The notes under the pieces were generated by a model. It saw only the letters and a list, made by a program, of their open reading frames with translations, was not told the DNA's origin and did no database searches. The position numbers and the translations under genes were made by a program. A DNA stretch of 23,370 nucleotides, taken from a virus. Positions 1 to 8,131 of this stretch are shown here, piece after piece. The stretch is from positions 1 to 23,370 of the IMG/VR virus record IMGVR_UViG_3300027770_002429. One strand, given 5' to 3'. Position 1 is the stretch's first letter. Every line of letters begins with the position of its first letter.

Positions 1-12
1 GACCTTCTCCCG

Positions 13-42
13 TAGATATTGGGTTTTTTGTCATTATATAAT
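13..42 (+). promoter_or_regulatory. candidate sigma70-type promoter before the packaging genes
   Basis: A perfect TATAAT lies at 37-42. The best -35 partner is TAGATA at 13-18 (4 of 6 consensus bases), giving an 18-base spacer. The predicted start near 49 would leave a leader of about 75 bases before the first gene. The weak -35 means this is only a candidate, and an AT-rich hexamer can occur by chance. Confidence 0.33.
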
Positions 43-87
43 CCAACCCTTGCCAACCGCCGCGCATTTGGCGTACCATTTGCAGCA

Positions 88-97
88 GTTGCGCAAC
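88..97. promoter_or_regulatory. 10-base perfect palindrome in the terminase leader
   Basis: GTTGCGCAAC is its own reverse complement and lies 25 bases before the small terminase start. It could be a protein-binding half-site pair, but nothing else here identifies a partner, and a single 10-base palindrome is weak evidence. Confidence 0.2.
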
Positions 98-122
98 ACT
101 TCGCGCTGGATTCGCTTGCAAT

Positions 123-656
123 ATGCCGCTGTTAAACGTGGTCGAGTACGCAAAACACCGTGGCACGTCGCAACCGGCTGTCAGCCAAGCAATCAAAGCT
201 GGCAAAATCTCGCGCGATTCTAACGGTTTGCTTGACGTTGACGCCTGCGACGCAGCCTGGCCGCTACGCCCTGAGCAGATTGCTGCCCGTGAAACACGCG
301 AAAGGGCGGGACAGTCGCCGCCGCAGCAGGCGCATCCGCAGCGGCAGACAGCCGAAAAGCTAACTTTAGCCTTGAAAATGGAGCAGTTAAGCGGCGCGCG
401 GCTCAAAAACCAGCGCATACGCGGCGACTTGGTATCGCGCAAAGTCGCTGAAATGCTTGTGCAAACGCTGGCGCAGGTGGCTAAGCAGCGGGTGATGGCG
501 GTGGCAACGGCGGCGGCGCATCAGTGCGCCACCGCGAAGACGGCGCCGGAAGTGACGGCGATTCTGACGCGGGCGCTGGAGCGGGCGTTGGCAGATACGC
601 TTGGCGCAATGCCGGATTTCGTCGCAGCCGATGGCGACTTTGCGGGAGGGGAGTAA
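123..656 (+). CDS. terminase small subunit, Nu1-like
   Basis: Probable small terminase subunit, which recognises the phage packaging site and loads the large subunit. Residues 5-30 read as a helix-turn-helix (VVEYAKHRGTSQPAVSQAI), as in the winged-helix DNA-binding end of lambda Nu1. The middle (about residues 50-80) is charged and Gln/Pro-rich, and residues 80-165 look mostly helical, suiting oligomerisation. The length of 177 residues is close to Nu1 (about 180). The ATG at 123 has no good Shine-Dalgarno sequence, only a weak GGA further upstream. It stops one base before the methyltransferase start, and the large terminase follows that gene, which supports the call. The assignment rests on fold-like pattern and position rather than on a diagnostic motif. 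Confidence 0.75.
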   Translation: MPLLNVVEYAKHRGTSQPAVSQAIKAGKISRDSNGLLDVDACDAAWPLRPEQIAARETRERAGQSPPQQAHPQRQTAEKLTLALKMEQLSGARLKNQRIRGDLVSRKVAEMLVQTLAQVAKQRVMAVATAAAHQCATAKTAPEVTAILTRALERALADTLGAMPDFVAADGDFAGGE

Positions 657-657
657 C

Positions 658-1899
658 ATGGCAAAACCAAAAGACATTCAAGAATCAGCAGCCGTCTGGG
701 TGCCCATCGCGGACTTGTCGCCGTGGGCAAAAAATCCGCGTCAAAACGCCAGCGCAATCGCGGAAGTTGCCAAGAGTATCAGGCGATTCGGTTGGGGCGC
801 GCCGATAGTTGCCAACAAGCGCAGCGGCGAAATCATCGCCGGACACACGCGGCACGCCGCTGCAGTCAAGCTTGGGCTTGCGCAGGTGCCGGTGCGCTGG
901 CTTGACCTTGATCCTGTCGACGCCCACGCGCTGGCACTTGCCGACAATAAGTTAGGCGAAATCGCGACTTGGGACGACGCCGCGCTTGCGGACGTACTGC
1001 GCGAGATTCAGGCTGCGGATGAATCGCTGCTTGCGGATACGGGATTCAGCGAGGATGAGCTTGCGGCGTTGCTCGGTGAAGTTGCGCCCGAAGTGGTGCC
1101 CGAAGGCGACGACGACGCGCCCGCTGTAGACGAATCAGCGCCGCCTGTGTCGCAACTTGGCGAGATTTTTGAGCTTGGCCCGCACCGGCTGGTTTGCGGG
1201 GATTCGACGGATGCGGAGACTGTGAAGCGGCTGATGGGTGGCGACAAGTGCGCGTTTGTTTTGTCAGATCCGCCGTATGGGATGAATCTTGACACCGACT
1301 TTTCAGGAATGCTCGGCTCGCTCGGCTCGCAAAGCGGCACACGCGGGCGGAAATATGATCGTGTGCAAGGTGACGGTGACGATTTCACGCCGTCTCTAAT
1401 CGACACGTTCTTTGCAAATTTCGGCTATTGCAAGGAAATGTTTTTGTTTGGTGCGGATTATTTCGCTGAGTTGCTACCGGCGCGCAACACCGGAAGTTGG
1501 CTTGTATGGGATAAGCGCAAGGAATCACAAGGGGATGCGTTCGGCGCTGAGTTTGAGCTGATTTGGTCACGGCAGAAACACAAGCGCCGGATGTTGCGGC
1601 ATGACTGGTTCGGCTTTTTGAGCAGCCAGAACACGAAAGACGCCCGCAATCGCGAGCATCCGACGCAAAAGCCGGTGTCGTTGCTTGCCGATATTCTTGA
1701 GCAATGGGCGGGCAAATCCTGCATTGTCGCGGACTTGTACGTCGGCAGTGGCAGCACGCTAATCGCCTGCGCCCAAACCGGCAGAATCGCGCGGCTGATT
1801 GAGATTGATCCAAGGTATTGCGACGTGATTCGCAGACGTTGGACGCGCTGGGCCAAAGCAAACGGGCGGGAAGCGGGAAGCGGGGCGTTGGATGGCTGA
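658..1899 (+). CDS. ParB-like domain fused to DNA methyltransferase
   Basis: Predicted 413-residue site-specific DNA methyltransferase with an N-terminal ParB/Srx-like domain. The ParB-like part (about 12-110) shows NPR at 26-28 and GEIIAGHTR at 57-65, the usual signature strip of that fold. The methyltransferase part starts near 165. It has catalytic DPPYG at 204-208 (motif IV, typical of N6-adenine and N4-cytosine enzymes) and the AdoMet-binding motif DLYVGSGST at 359-367. Motif IV before motif I is the beta-class order. I chose ATG 658 over the in-frame TTG at 601 because a strong GGAGG lies 8 bases upstream of it and because the longer form would overlap the small terminase. It overlaps the large terminase by 8 bases. 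Its role could be protecting phage DNA from host restriction or marking packaging sites; neither is shown by the sequence. Confidence 0.88.
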   Translation: MAKPKDIQESAAVWVPIADLSPWAKNPRQNASAIAEVAKSIRRFGWGAPIVANKRSGEIIAGHTRHAAAVKLGLAQVPVRWLDLDPVDAHALALADNKLGEIATWDDAALADVLREIQAADESLLADTGFSEDELAALLGEVAPEVVPEGDDDAPAVDESAPPVSQLGEIFELGPHRLVCGDSTDAETVKRLMGGDKCAFVLSDPPYGMNLDTDFSGMLGSLGSQSGTRGRKYDRVQGDGDDFTPSLIDTFFANFGYCKEMFLFGADYFAELLPARNTGSWLVWDKRKESQGDAFGAEFELIWSRQKHKRRMLRHDWFGFLSSQNTKDARNREHPTQKPVSLLADILEQWAGKSCIVADLYVGSGSTLIACAQTGRIARLIEIDPRYCDVIRRRWTRWAKANGREAGSGALDG

Positions 1900-3907
1900 C
1901 GGCTCCCGATCCTTCACATCCGCGCCGTCCGTTGCCGACGCCAAAGCGTGGCAGCGCATCGACCACGCCACGCTATTGGGCGCGCTGACGGCGGGATTGA
2001 CGCCGACGCCGATGATCACCGTCGTGGAGTGGGCCGACAAGAACCGGATTCTCGACAGCAACCATCCGATTCAAGGCCCGTATCAGTCGGTTTTGACGCC
2101 GGATTTTGTCGAAATCATGGAGGCGCTAAGCCCGTTGCACCCGTGCCGTGGCGTTGCCGTCAAGAAGGCGGTGCAGGACGGCATGAGCGACGTTATGTTA
2201 AACACAATCGGTTGTTACATCGACTTGGACCCCTGCCCGATTCTGGTACTGCTGCCGACGATTGCCGACGCGGAAAAGACAAGCCGCAAACGGTTGGGGC
2301 CGATGATTGCCGCGTGCCCAAGTCTGCGCGCCAAAGTCACGCCGCCCAAATCGCGCGACGGCACGAATACGATTTTGGAAAAGTCGTTTGCTGGCGGCGA
2401 CATCAACCTCGTCGGCAGCAACGCCCCCGCCGCGCTGTCACAAGTCAGCAAGCGGCTGTTTTTCTGCGACGAGTTGGACCGCTGCGGAATCACCGACGAA
2501 GGCCCCGCGTTTGACCTGGGTATGGGCCGTCTGGCTGCGTTCGGCAACAGCAAATGGCTTGCCATTTCTACACCTACCGACCAAGACAGCGCGATTGAGG
2601 CGCTTTTTCTTTCCGGTGATCAGCGGCACCGCTACCTGCCCTGCCCGCACTGCGGCCATTTCCAAACGCTCAAATGGACGCAAATCCGTTGGCCCAAGGG
2701 GCAACCGCGCGAGGCCAAGTATCACTGCGAGGCCGAGACGTGCGGCGGTACCTGGCAGCAGTGGGAAAACGATGCGCTACTCAAACTCGGCAAGTGGATT
2801 GCGCATGCGCCGGAGAACAATCCCGACGACGGCGACGACTGCCACCGCAGCTATGAGCGGTCAAATCTGTACAAGCACACGGCGTTGGCGGGCACGACAA
2901 GCTGGACGCAGTTAGCGAAAAAGTGGGAAGCGTGCGGCAAGGACCCGATAAAGTTTCAGGTTTTCAATAACTTGCATCTTGCCAAAGTGTTTACCGCCGC
3001 GCAATTCGCAGACTTGACCGGCGATAAGCTGCGCGACCGTGGCGAGCATTATCCCAGCGATTTGCCTGTTGTTTTCGTGACGATGTTTGTTGACGTGCAG
3101 GGCGACCGGCTTGAATACAGCATTGTCGGTTGGGGCGCGGATGAGGAGTGCTGGCTGCACAGCCACGTCATTCTGCCCGGCGACCCGCGCTCACCGCACG
3201 TCTGGGAGCTGCTGACGGTGGCCTATCGCCGCAGATACTTCAACAAACCCGTAGGCTTTGCAGGCATTGACAGCGGCTTTCTGCCAGATGAAGTGGATAA
3301 GTACCTGCGCAACTTCCGCAATGGGCGATTCGTCCGCACGATAGGCCGCGCCAACAACACCAAGGGAATCAATCGCTTGCCGATTTGGAACGGGCGCGCC
3401 AAAATCACACGCGGCAAGACGACGATGCTCTACACCATCGGCGTTGACACCGGAAAGCATAACATCTACAGCCGTTTGGCGGCGCTGGGCAGCGGTCCGG
3501 GCATGGTGCATTTTCCGCACGGGCTTGCGAGCGACTACTTTGATCAGTTAACATCTGAGCACGTTGTCAAGGTCAAGGGCTTGGCGCGCTGGCAGCTCAA
3601 AAAGGACGGCGCACGCAACGAGGCGCTTGACTGTCTAGTCGGCAACTTGGCGATGGCAAAGGCGTATCAGAGCATGATCAAGAAACTGCCGACACGCGCC
3701 AACCGCGCAACCGACGCCGAGCTGGAATCCGCGATTGAGTCGGCGGGCGATGAATTTGACGCGGACACCGGCGAAGTCGTTGAATCGCCGGAGTCGATTG
3801 CGGCGCGCGAGGCAAAAACCGTTGACGCGCCGCCGCGAATCGCGCAGCCTGTAATTCGCCGTCCCGCCGTGGTGATGGGCAAATCTTCGATGAGGCCTGC
3901 CCGATGA
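1892..3907 (+). CDS. terminase large subunit, GpA family
   Basis: Packaging motor ATPase and nuclease of 671 residues, close to lambda gpA (641). The N-terminal ATPase part has a degenerate Walker A-like strip, VKKAVQDGMSD, at 90-100 and a clear Walker B, LFFCDELD, at 189-196. A possible zinc ribbon follows (CPHC at 251-254, with C279 and C284). The C-terminal RNase H-like nuclease shows the expected acidic residues: D401 in the FVDVQGD strip, D460 in GIDSG and D580 in RNEALD. The tail after about 600 is low-complexity and charged. ATG 1892 overlaps the methyltransferase stop, implying translational coupling, and the stop overlaps the next gene as ATGA. GpA-type terminases usually go with cohesive-end packaging, so a cos site may lie just outside the window; I do not see one inside it. 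Confidence 0.93.
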   Translation: MADGSRSFTSAPSVADAKAWQRIDHATLLGALTAGLTPTPMITVVEWADKNRILDSNHPIQGPYQSVLTPDFVEIMEALSPLHPCRGVAVKKAVQDGMSDVMLNTIGCYIDLDPCPILVLLPTIADAEKTSRKRLGPMIAACPSLRAKVTPPKSRDGTNTILEKSFAGGDINLVGSNAPAALSQVSKRLFFCDELDRCGITDEGPAFDLGMGRLAAFGNSKWLAISTPTDQDSAIEALFLSGDQRHRYLPCPHCGHFQTLKWTQIRWPKGQPREAKYHCEAETCGGTWQQWENDALLKLGKWIAHAPENNPDDGDDCHRSYERSNLYKHTALAGTTSWTQLAKKWEACGKDPIKFQVFNNLHLAKVFTAAQFADLTGDKLRDRGEHYPSDLPVVFVTMFVDVQGDRLEYSIVGWGADEECWLHSHVILPGDPRSPHVWELLTVAYRRRYFNKPVGFAGIDSGFLPDEVDKYLRNFRNGRFVRTIGRANNTKGINRLPIWNGRAKITRGKTTMLYTIGVDTGKHNIYSRLAALGSGPGMVHFPHGLASDYFDQLTSEHVVKVKGLARWQLKKDGARNEALDCLVGNLAMAKAYQSMIKKLPTRANRATDAELESAIESAGDEFDADTGEVVESPESIAAREAKTVDAPPRIAQPVIRRPAVVMGKSSMRPAR

Positions 3908-4101
3908 GCTACACCGACGCGCAAGTGCAAAAGGCGATGGACCTCTACGCCAGCGGCGCGACAAGCGTCACTATCAACGGGCGCACGGTCCAGATTGCAG
4001 GCGACCTGCTCAAACGGATTCAGGCAATGCAATCAGCGCAAGCTGCGGCAACCGCTGGCCCAAGTCGCGGCAATGCAAGGCGAATAACGTTCAGGCGCTA
4101 G
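3904..4101 (+). CDS. gpW-like head-tail joining protein
   Basis: A 65-residue protein in the position of lambda W, between large terminase and portal. Residues 1-16 form a predicted helix, the strip ATSVTINGRTVQIA (about 20-33) reads as the beta hairpin of gpW, and a second helix follows (about 34-50). The basic C-terminus (RRITFRR) matches the need of the gpW tail to enter the connector. gpW joins the portal ring after DNA packaging and prepares the head for tail attachment. The ATG overlaps the terminase stop (ATGA), so it is probably translated by re-initiation. Confidence 0.8.
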   Translation: MSYTDAQVQKAMDLYASGATSVTINGRTVQIAGDLLKRIQAMQSAQAAATAGPSRGNARRITFRR

Positions 4102-4117
4102 GCGCAAAACACTTCCC

Positions 4118-4140
4118 GACGCTGTGAAGCGGTCTGAAGG
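4118..4140 (+). promoter_or_regulatory. GNRA hairpin leader, copy A (before portal)
   Basis: CGCT-GTGA-AGCG at 4120-4131 forms a 4-bp stem with a GUGA (GNRA-type) tetraloop. It is preceded by GA and followed by G-TCTG and then the Shine-Dalgarno AAGG at 4137-4140. Fifteen bases separate the stem from ATG 4147. The same cassette recurs before the tail tube gene (10217) and the 138-residue gene (20270), and a partial copy lies before the capsid gene (5888). No U-run follows, so it is not an intrinsic terminator. Confidence 0.6.
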
Positions 4141-4146
4141 CGTGAA

Positions 4147-5814
4147 ATGTCAGTGAGTTACTTAGAAGCCTCGCGCGAGTTGGCAAAACGTGATCAAGGG
4201 TTTCGGTCCAAAAATCTACTTTCGCGCATTTTTTTGCCGCTTGCCAAATTATTTTCTGCCGCGCCATCTGCCGCCAAAATCTTCCGTCGCCGCTCTGCCG
4301 GTGGCGCGGGCCAACGCAGCTACGATGCCGCTGTCGAATCTCGCGCTACTGACGGATGGTCGACGAACGGCGCAAGCGCCAACGCGGAAATCTGGGGCAA
4401 CGTCAGGCCCGTTCGCGAGCGGGCGCGCGACTTAAAGCGCAATAACCCTTGGATTCAGAAGGGTTGCAAGCTCGCGACAAACATCATGGTCGGCGACGGC
4501 ATTCGCCCCAATTGCACAGCAGGTACGCAGCGGATCAAGGAAAGCGCCGCAGCCTATGCGCAACGTTCAGCTAACTGCGCAGAAGCCAACCGGCTTTGGA
4601 ATTTGCAGGCGTCAAAGGTCGATGCCGTGGGCAACCTGTCGATTTACGCTTTGCAGGCGTTGGCTTGGGATGCGATGTTTTCTGACGGCGACGTGTTGCA
4701 GCGCCGGCGGTGGCGTTCAGCGCGTGACGCAAGCCTGACTTTGCCGTATCAAATCGAGTTGTTAGAAGCGGATTATCTGGTTGAGTGGAAAAACCAGATG
4801 CTGGAGGACGGCGGGCGCATCATCCAAGGCATTGAATTCAATAAGATAGGCCGCCCGCGCAAATACTGGCTTTACTCGCAGCACCCCGGCGACGGCTGGG
4901 GGCCGCTTGACACCGCGTACTCGGTTGATGCGATTGCCGCCGCCGACATTGCGCATGGCTACGTTCGCGAGCGTCCCGGCCAAGTGCGCGGGATGTGCCA
5001 GTTTGCCGCCGCCGTCATACCCGCGCGGAATTACGACGATTGCACGCACAGCGTCCGCCTGACGTACCGCAGCAGCAGCAATGTGATCGGCGTTGTTTCG
5101 ACCACGCAAACCGACGATGAGCTTTTTGGCACGCCCGACAACGACAGCGCCGAATCCAGCTATCCCGGCGCGGTTGTCGCCGCCGACGGCACGCCGCTTG
5201 ACGAAATGCGCCCCGCGACGTTTGCGATTATGCGCAACGGCAGCACATGCACGTTCAACAATCCGCAAGCGCCGCAAGGGGTTCGCGAGTACATGAAGGC
5301 CGAGTTGCACGGCATTGCTGCCGCGTTTGCGCTGTCCTACGCCATGTTGAGCGGCGACATGGATGGCACAACCTACGCGACTTGGCGCGCGCAATACGCT
5401 GAATGTTTGGAGGTATTCGGCAATCTGCGCGAGTTGCACATGATCCCGACCGTTTGCGACCCGCAATGGCGCTGGCATTTGGAAGCCTGCTTTGCGGCGG
5501 GACTGCTGCCCGGTGTCGCCGACGATTATCCGGTGGAGTGGAGCACGCCAAAGCCGTTTGGCTTTGATCGCAACGAGGAGGCCAAGACTTCTAAAGATTT
5601 GGTTCGCATCGGCCAGTCCAGCACGCCGCGCGAGATTCGCAAAATGGGCGACGACCCCGATGTTATCTTTGCCGAAATCGTCGAGTTTCGCGCCAAATGC
5701 AAAGCGGCGGGCATTGTCTTTGACAGCGACCCGAACGAAACAAATTTGGCCGGTGCGCCGCGCATCACCGAAAAAGCGGTCGTGCCCGCACCGACAGGTG
5801 AAGGCGCGGGATGA
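4147..5814 (+). CDS. portal protein, lambda family
   Basis: The portal forms the dodecameric ring at one capsid vertex through which DNA enters and to which the tail joins. The 555-residue length compares with 533 for lambda gpB. Family landmarks are visible: YDAAVESR near 58-65, RARDLKRNNPW at 92-102, NIMVGDGIRPN near 113-123, and near the C-terminus the strip from EEAKTSKDL to IRKMGDDP and the following helix (about 478-525). That strip corresponds to the segment where lambda-type portals end their clip and crown region. The N-terminal 50 residues are basic and poorly conserved. It starts from an ATG with AAGG six bases upstream, directly behind hairpin copy A. The 45-base gap after the gpW-like gene is filled by that leader. 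Confidence 0.92.
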   Translation: MSVSYLEASRELAKRDQGFRSKNLLSRIFLPLAKLFSAAPSAAKIFRRRSAGGAGQRSYDAAVESRATDGWSTNGASANAEIWGNVRPVRERARDLKRNNPWIQKGCKLATNIMVGDGIRPNCTAGTQRIKESAAAYAQRSANCAEANRLWNLQASKVDAVGNLSIYALQALAWDAMFSDGDVLQRRRWRSARDASLTLPYQIELLEADYLVEWKNQMLEDGGRIIQGIEFNKIGRPRKYWLYSQHPGDGWGPLDTAYSVDAIAAADIAHGYVRERPGQVRGMCQFAAAVIPARNYDDCTHSVRLTYRSSSNVIGVVSTTQTDDELFGTPDNDSAESSYPGAVVAADGTPLDEMRPATFAIMRNGSTCTFNNPQAPQGVREYMKAELHGIAAAFALSYAMLSGDMDGTTYATWRAQYAECLEVFGNLRELHMIPTVCDPQWRWHLEACFAAGLLPGVADDYPVEWSTPKPFGFDRNEEAKTSKDLVRIGQSSTPREIRKMGDDPDVIFAEIVEFRAKCKAAGIVFDSDPNETNLAGAPRITEKAVVPAPTGEGAG

Positions 5815-5857
5815 TTGCTTGACTTGCACGCGGAATTTACCGCATACTTTTTTTGAC

Positions 5858-5873
5858 TGCTGATTTTTCAGCA
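5858..5873. other. small hairpin in the portal-capsid gap
   Basis: TGCTGA-TTTT-TCAGCA gives a 6-bp stem with a TTTT loop. A run of seven T lies before the stem, not after it, so it does not look like a + strand terminator. It shares the 96-base gap 5815-5910 with hairpin copy B. Confidence 0.3.
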
Positions 5874-5887
5874 ACCCAAATCCAAAA

Positions 5888-5899
5888 CGCTGTGAAGCG
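5888..5899 (+). promoter_or_regulatory. GNRA hairpin, copy B (before protease-capsid gene)
   Basis: The 12 bases CGCTGTGAAGCG are identical to copies A and D. The downstream part differs: there is no TCTG and no clear Shine-Dalgarno (only GGA at 5902-5904), and the next start is TTG at 5911, 11 bases after the stem. It is therefore a truncated or diverged copy. Confidence 0.5.
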
Positions 5900-5910
5900 C
5901 CGGACGACCA

Positions 5911-8058
5911 TTGAAGACCAAGCCCGCAAAATCGCAAGCGATTGCGCCCGCAACTACGCCACTTGACTCGCAGGGTTTGACCCGTGATCAAGCGACGGCT
6001 GCCCGCCGCGCCGCAATGACGCGGGCCGCTCCGGTGCAAATCGACGCGCCCGCCCGCGCGCTGATGGCGACGTGGGACGCAAAAGCCCGCACCATTGACC
6101 TCGTTCTTGCCACCGATACGCCCGTTGCCCGCCAAGACTGGACCGGCGACATCTGGCAGGAGATTCTGTCCTGTGCGCCCGGTGCAATGCGCGATTTGCG
6201 CTGCAATTCCGGTCGCATGTCGCTCACGATTGACCATGGCGACTACGATTCAAGCAACAGCATCGGCCTGATTGTCGCCAATTCCCTGCGATTTGAGCAG
6301 GTTGACGGCGTGCAATCGGCAGTTGTTACCGCGCGCATCAACGATGTGATTGACGGCGATGTCGAGTACAACCGCCCGATTGTCAACTTTGAGCGCGGCA
6401 ATTTGCCAAATACTTCATGCCGTTACCAAGTCTATGGCTGGACAATCGAGCAACGCGAGGGCGCTGCCGACAAATGCACCGCCGTCGATTGGGAGCCGCT
6501 GTCGTTGTCGCCGGTTGCCACGCCTGCTGACCCCAACGCTTACGCCCGCGCATTTGGCGAACGTGCCGAGAATCCTGCAAAAGTTCCGCAACTTGAATCA
6601 ACGCCGCGAGGCGCTTTGGAGCCAGAAATGTCCACCGTCAAAAATCCGATTGAAGCCGCGCCCGTTGTTGAGGCCGTTAAGCCCGCTTTCGCTGCCGGTT
6701 CCTACGCCGACACCTTGCTGGCGCGTTCGATTGCGCTGGAGCCGCAAGGCGTCACGATGGACGAACTGCGCAAGGCGACTGCGGAAAGCAAAGACGATGG
6801 CGATTTCACCGACAAAGTGATCAGCCATTTGGCAGTTCGCAGCGGTTCCGATGTGGCCCGCCACGGCAAGCAAATCGAAGTCGGCAACACCGCGAAAGAC
6901 AACGCGCTTTTGAATCTGGAAGCCGGTTTGTTCATGCGCGCCGAAATGCAGGCGGGCCAAAACACCGTCGAATTGCTGGGCAAAAAGGCCAAAGCCAAAG
7001 ACCTGCAAAAGCTTTCCGAAATGGAAAGCCGCGCCGAGTCGATGGCCGGTGCCAATACCTTGAATCTGATTCGGCATTTCTTCGCCAGCATGGGCGACTT
7101 GGACATCTACAAGGCTTCGGACGAATCCGTTGCTCGCGCGTTCTTGGGCCTGCCCGGTGGCTACCAGTCCCGCGCCGGTTCAATCGGCACAGGCGATTTG
7201 CCGTCGCTTGCGGCCAACTTGGCGACGAAAACGCTGGTCCCGAATCTTCAGGAGCAGTTTTTCCCGTTCCAGAAGTACTGCCAGCCGAAAACCGTCAAGG
7301 ATTTCAAGCTGCAATACCCTGTCACGTTTGACGGCATCGTCAACTTGCCGGTGATGGCAGAAAACCAGAAGTTCACCTTCGTGAACCTGACGGACTCCAA
7401 AGAGTCTTACCAAGTCAGCGGTTACGGTCAGGGCGTGCGGATTTCCGACCGCATGATCATGGCCGACGATTTGGGCGCTCTGCGGTTGACCCCGATCAAA
7501 CTTCAACAGGCAGCCATGCGGACCCGCGTTGCCAACTTCTTCGCTTTCTTGGCCGCAAACGCCAACTTGAGCGACGGCAACGCGCTGTTCAGCGCCGCGC
7601 ATCTCAACGTGATGGCGTACCAAGCGCCGACGACGATTGCGAGCTTTGATGCACAGCGTCAATTGCTCAAAGCGCAAAAAGGCAAAGCGGGCGAGTTCTT
7701 GGAACTCATGCCGTGGGGCGCAATCGTCGGCGACGATGTGCTGACCGGCGCGCAGCAGGCCACCGGCACGCTGTACAGCCCGGTTACGGTTGCCACGGCG
7801 ATTCCGCAGTGGGCTGGCAAAATCGGCGTCGATGGCGCGATTCAGTTAAGCGGCCTTTCGACGTCGTACCTGTTCGCCGACCCCGGCATTTTCCCCGCCA
7901 TCATCTTCGCCACGCTGGAAAGCGCGACGCAGAACGGCATGGCGCTTGAGTCGCGGATCAACTTTGAGAATCGGGCCTTGGAAATCACGCTGTCGGATGC
8001 GGTGGGCTTCGGTCCCGCCAACTCCAGCGGCAACGGCGTCATCCGCAACAAGACCTAA
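5911..8058 (+). CDS. prohead protease-major capsid protein fusion
   Basis: One 715-residue chain combining the maturation protease and the capsid protein. The protease part (about 45-210) has the HK97/U35-type layout: LTIDHGDY with candidate catalytic H109, then TSCRYQV with candidate catalytic S169, then the conserved WEPLSLSPVATPADP strip. Residues 210-400 are Ala/Lys/Glu-rich and probably act as a scaffold-like delta region. The capsid part (about 400-715) resembles the Mu gpT/HK97-fold heads: RISDRMIMADDLGAL at 510-524 and LSDGNALFSAAHLN around 553-566. TTG 5911 is chosen because an in-frame stop lies just upstream at 5893 and residues from there read well. No good Shine-Dalgarno precedes it, which could keep expression of the full chain low. 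An internal ATG at 6628 may produce the capsid part separately. Confidence 0.88.
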   Translation: MKTKPAKSQAIAPATTPLDSQGLTRDQATAARRAAMTRAAPVQIDAPARALMATWDAKARTIDLVLATDTPVARQDWTGDIWQEILSCAPGAMRDLRCNSGRMSLTIDHGDYDSSNSIGLIVANSLRFEQVDGVQSAVVTARINDVIDGDVEYNRPIVNFERGNLPNTSCRYQVYGWTIEQREGAADKCTAVDWEPLSLSPVATPADPNAYARAFGERAENPAKVPQLESTPRGALEPEMSTVKNPIEAAPVVEAVKPAFAAGSYADTLLARSIALEPQGVTMDELRKATAESKDDGDFTDKVISHLAVRSGSDVARHGKQIEVGNTAKDNALLNLEAGLFMRAEMQAGQNTVELLGKKAKAKDLQKLSEMESRAESMAGANTLNLIRHFFASMGDLDIYKASDESVARAFLGLPGGYQSRAGSIGTGDLPSLAANLATKTLVPNLQEQFFPFQKYCQPKTVKDFKLQYPVTFDGIVNLPVMAENQKFTFVNLTDSKESYQVSGYGQGVRISDRMIMADDLGALRLTPIKLQQAAMRTRVANFFAFLAANANLSDGNALFSAAHLNVMAYQAPTTIASFDAQRQLLKAQKGKAGEFLELMPWGAIVGDDVLTGAQQATGTLYSPVTVATAIPQWAGKIGVDGAIQLSGLSTSYLFADPGIFPAIIFATLESATQNGMALESRINFENRALEITLSDAVGFGPANSSGNGVIRNKT
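6618..6630 (+). promoter_or_regulatory. possible internal ribosome binding site and start
   Basis: GGAG at 6618-6621 lies six bases before an in-frame ATG at 6628 (codon 240 of the fusion gene). Translation from here would give a 476-residue scaffold-plus-capsid protein without protease, starting MSTVKNPIEAAP. Lambda uses the same device in C/Nu3. The signal is stronger than that of the upstream TTG start. Confidence 0.45.
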
Positions 8059-8131
8059 GCCGGTTTTGAGACTTGTTTAGTCAATTCATAGCCTTGTCAA
8101 AATAAGGCAAAAACAGACAGGAGTTTTGATC
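8059..8131 (+). other. 73-base gap between capsid and decoration genes
   Basis: No gene is visible. Two weak hairpins can be drawn: GACT-TGTTT-AGTC at 8070-8082 and GCCTT-(8)-AAGGC at 8091-8108. Neither is followed by a T-run. The end carries the ribosome binding site of the next gene (CAGGAG at 8118-8123). Confidence 0.3.

Noticed and set aside
1-122. Cohesive-end (cos) site before the small terminase
   Set aside because: Expected near this position for a GpA-type phage, but I see no pair of nick-site half repeats; only one 10-base palindrome. Probably outside the window.
601-657. Upstream TTG start for the methyltransferase
   Set aside because: It would overlap the small terminase by 56 bases, lacks a ribosome binding site, and ATG 658 has a strong GGAGG at good distance.
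1217-1236. Possible fifth hairpin copy (CTGTGAAGCGG) in the methyltransferase gene
   Set aside because: Only the loop and one side match; the outer pairs do not form and it is inside coding sequence, not before a start.
1385-1966. Antisense open frame of 193 codons over the methyltransferase end
   Set aside because: Covers the catalytic and AdoMet-binding region of a convincing gene on the other strand and reads as composition artefact.
4120-4131. Hairpin copies read as intrinsic terminators
   Set aside because: Stems are only 4 bp, no T-run follows any copy, and each is placed directly before a ribosome binding site.
4762-6237. Antisense open frame of 491 codons opposite portal and protease-capsid genes
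   Set aside because: It spans the end of one real gene and the start of another, has an Arg/Ala-rich composition typical of the reverse strand of GC-rich genes, and has no ribosome binding site. All supported genes are on the + strand.
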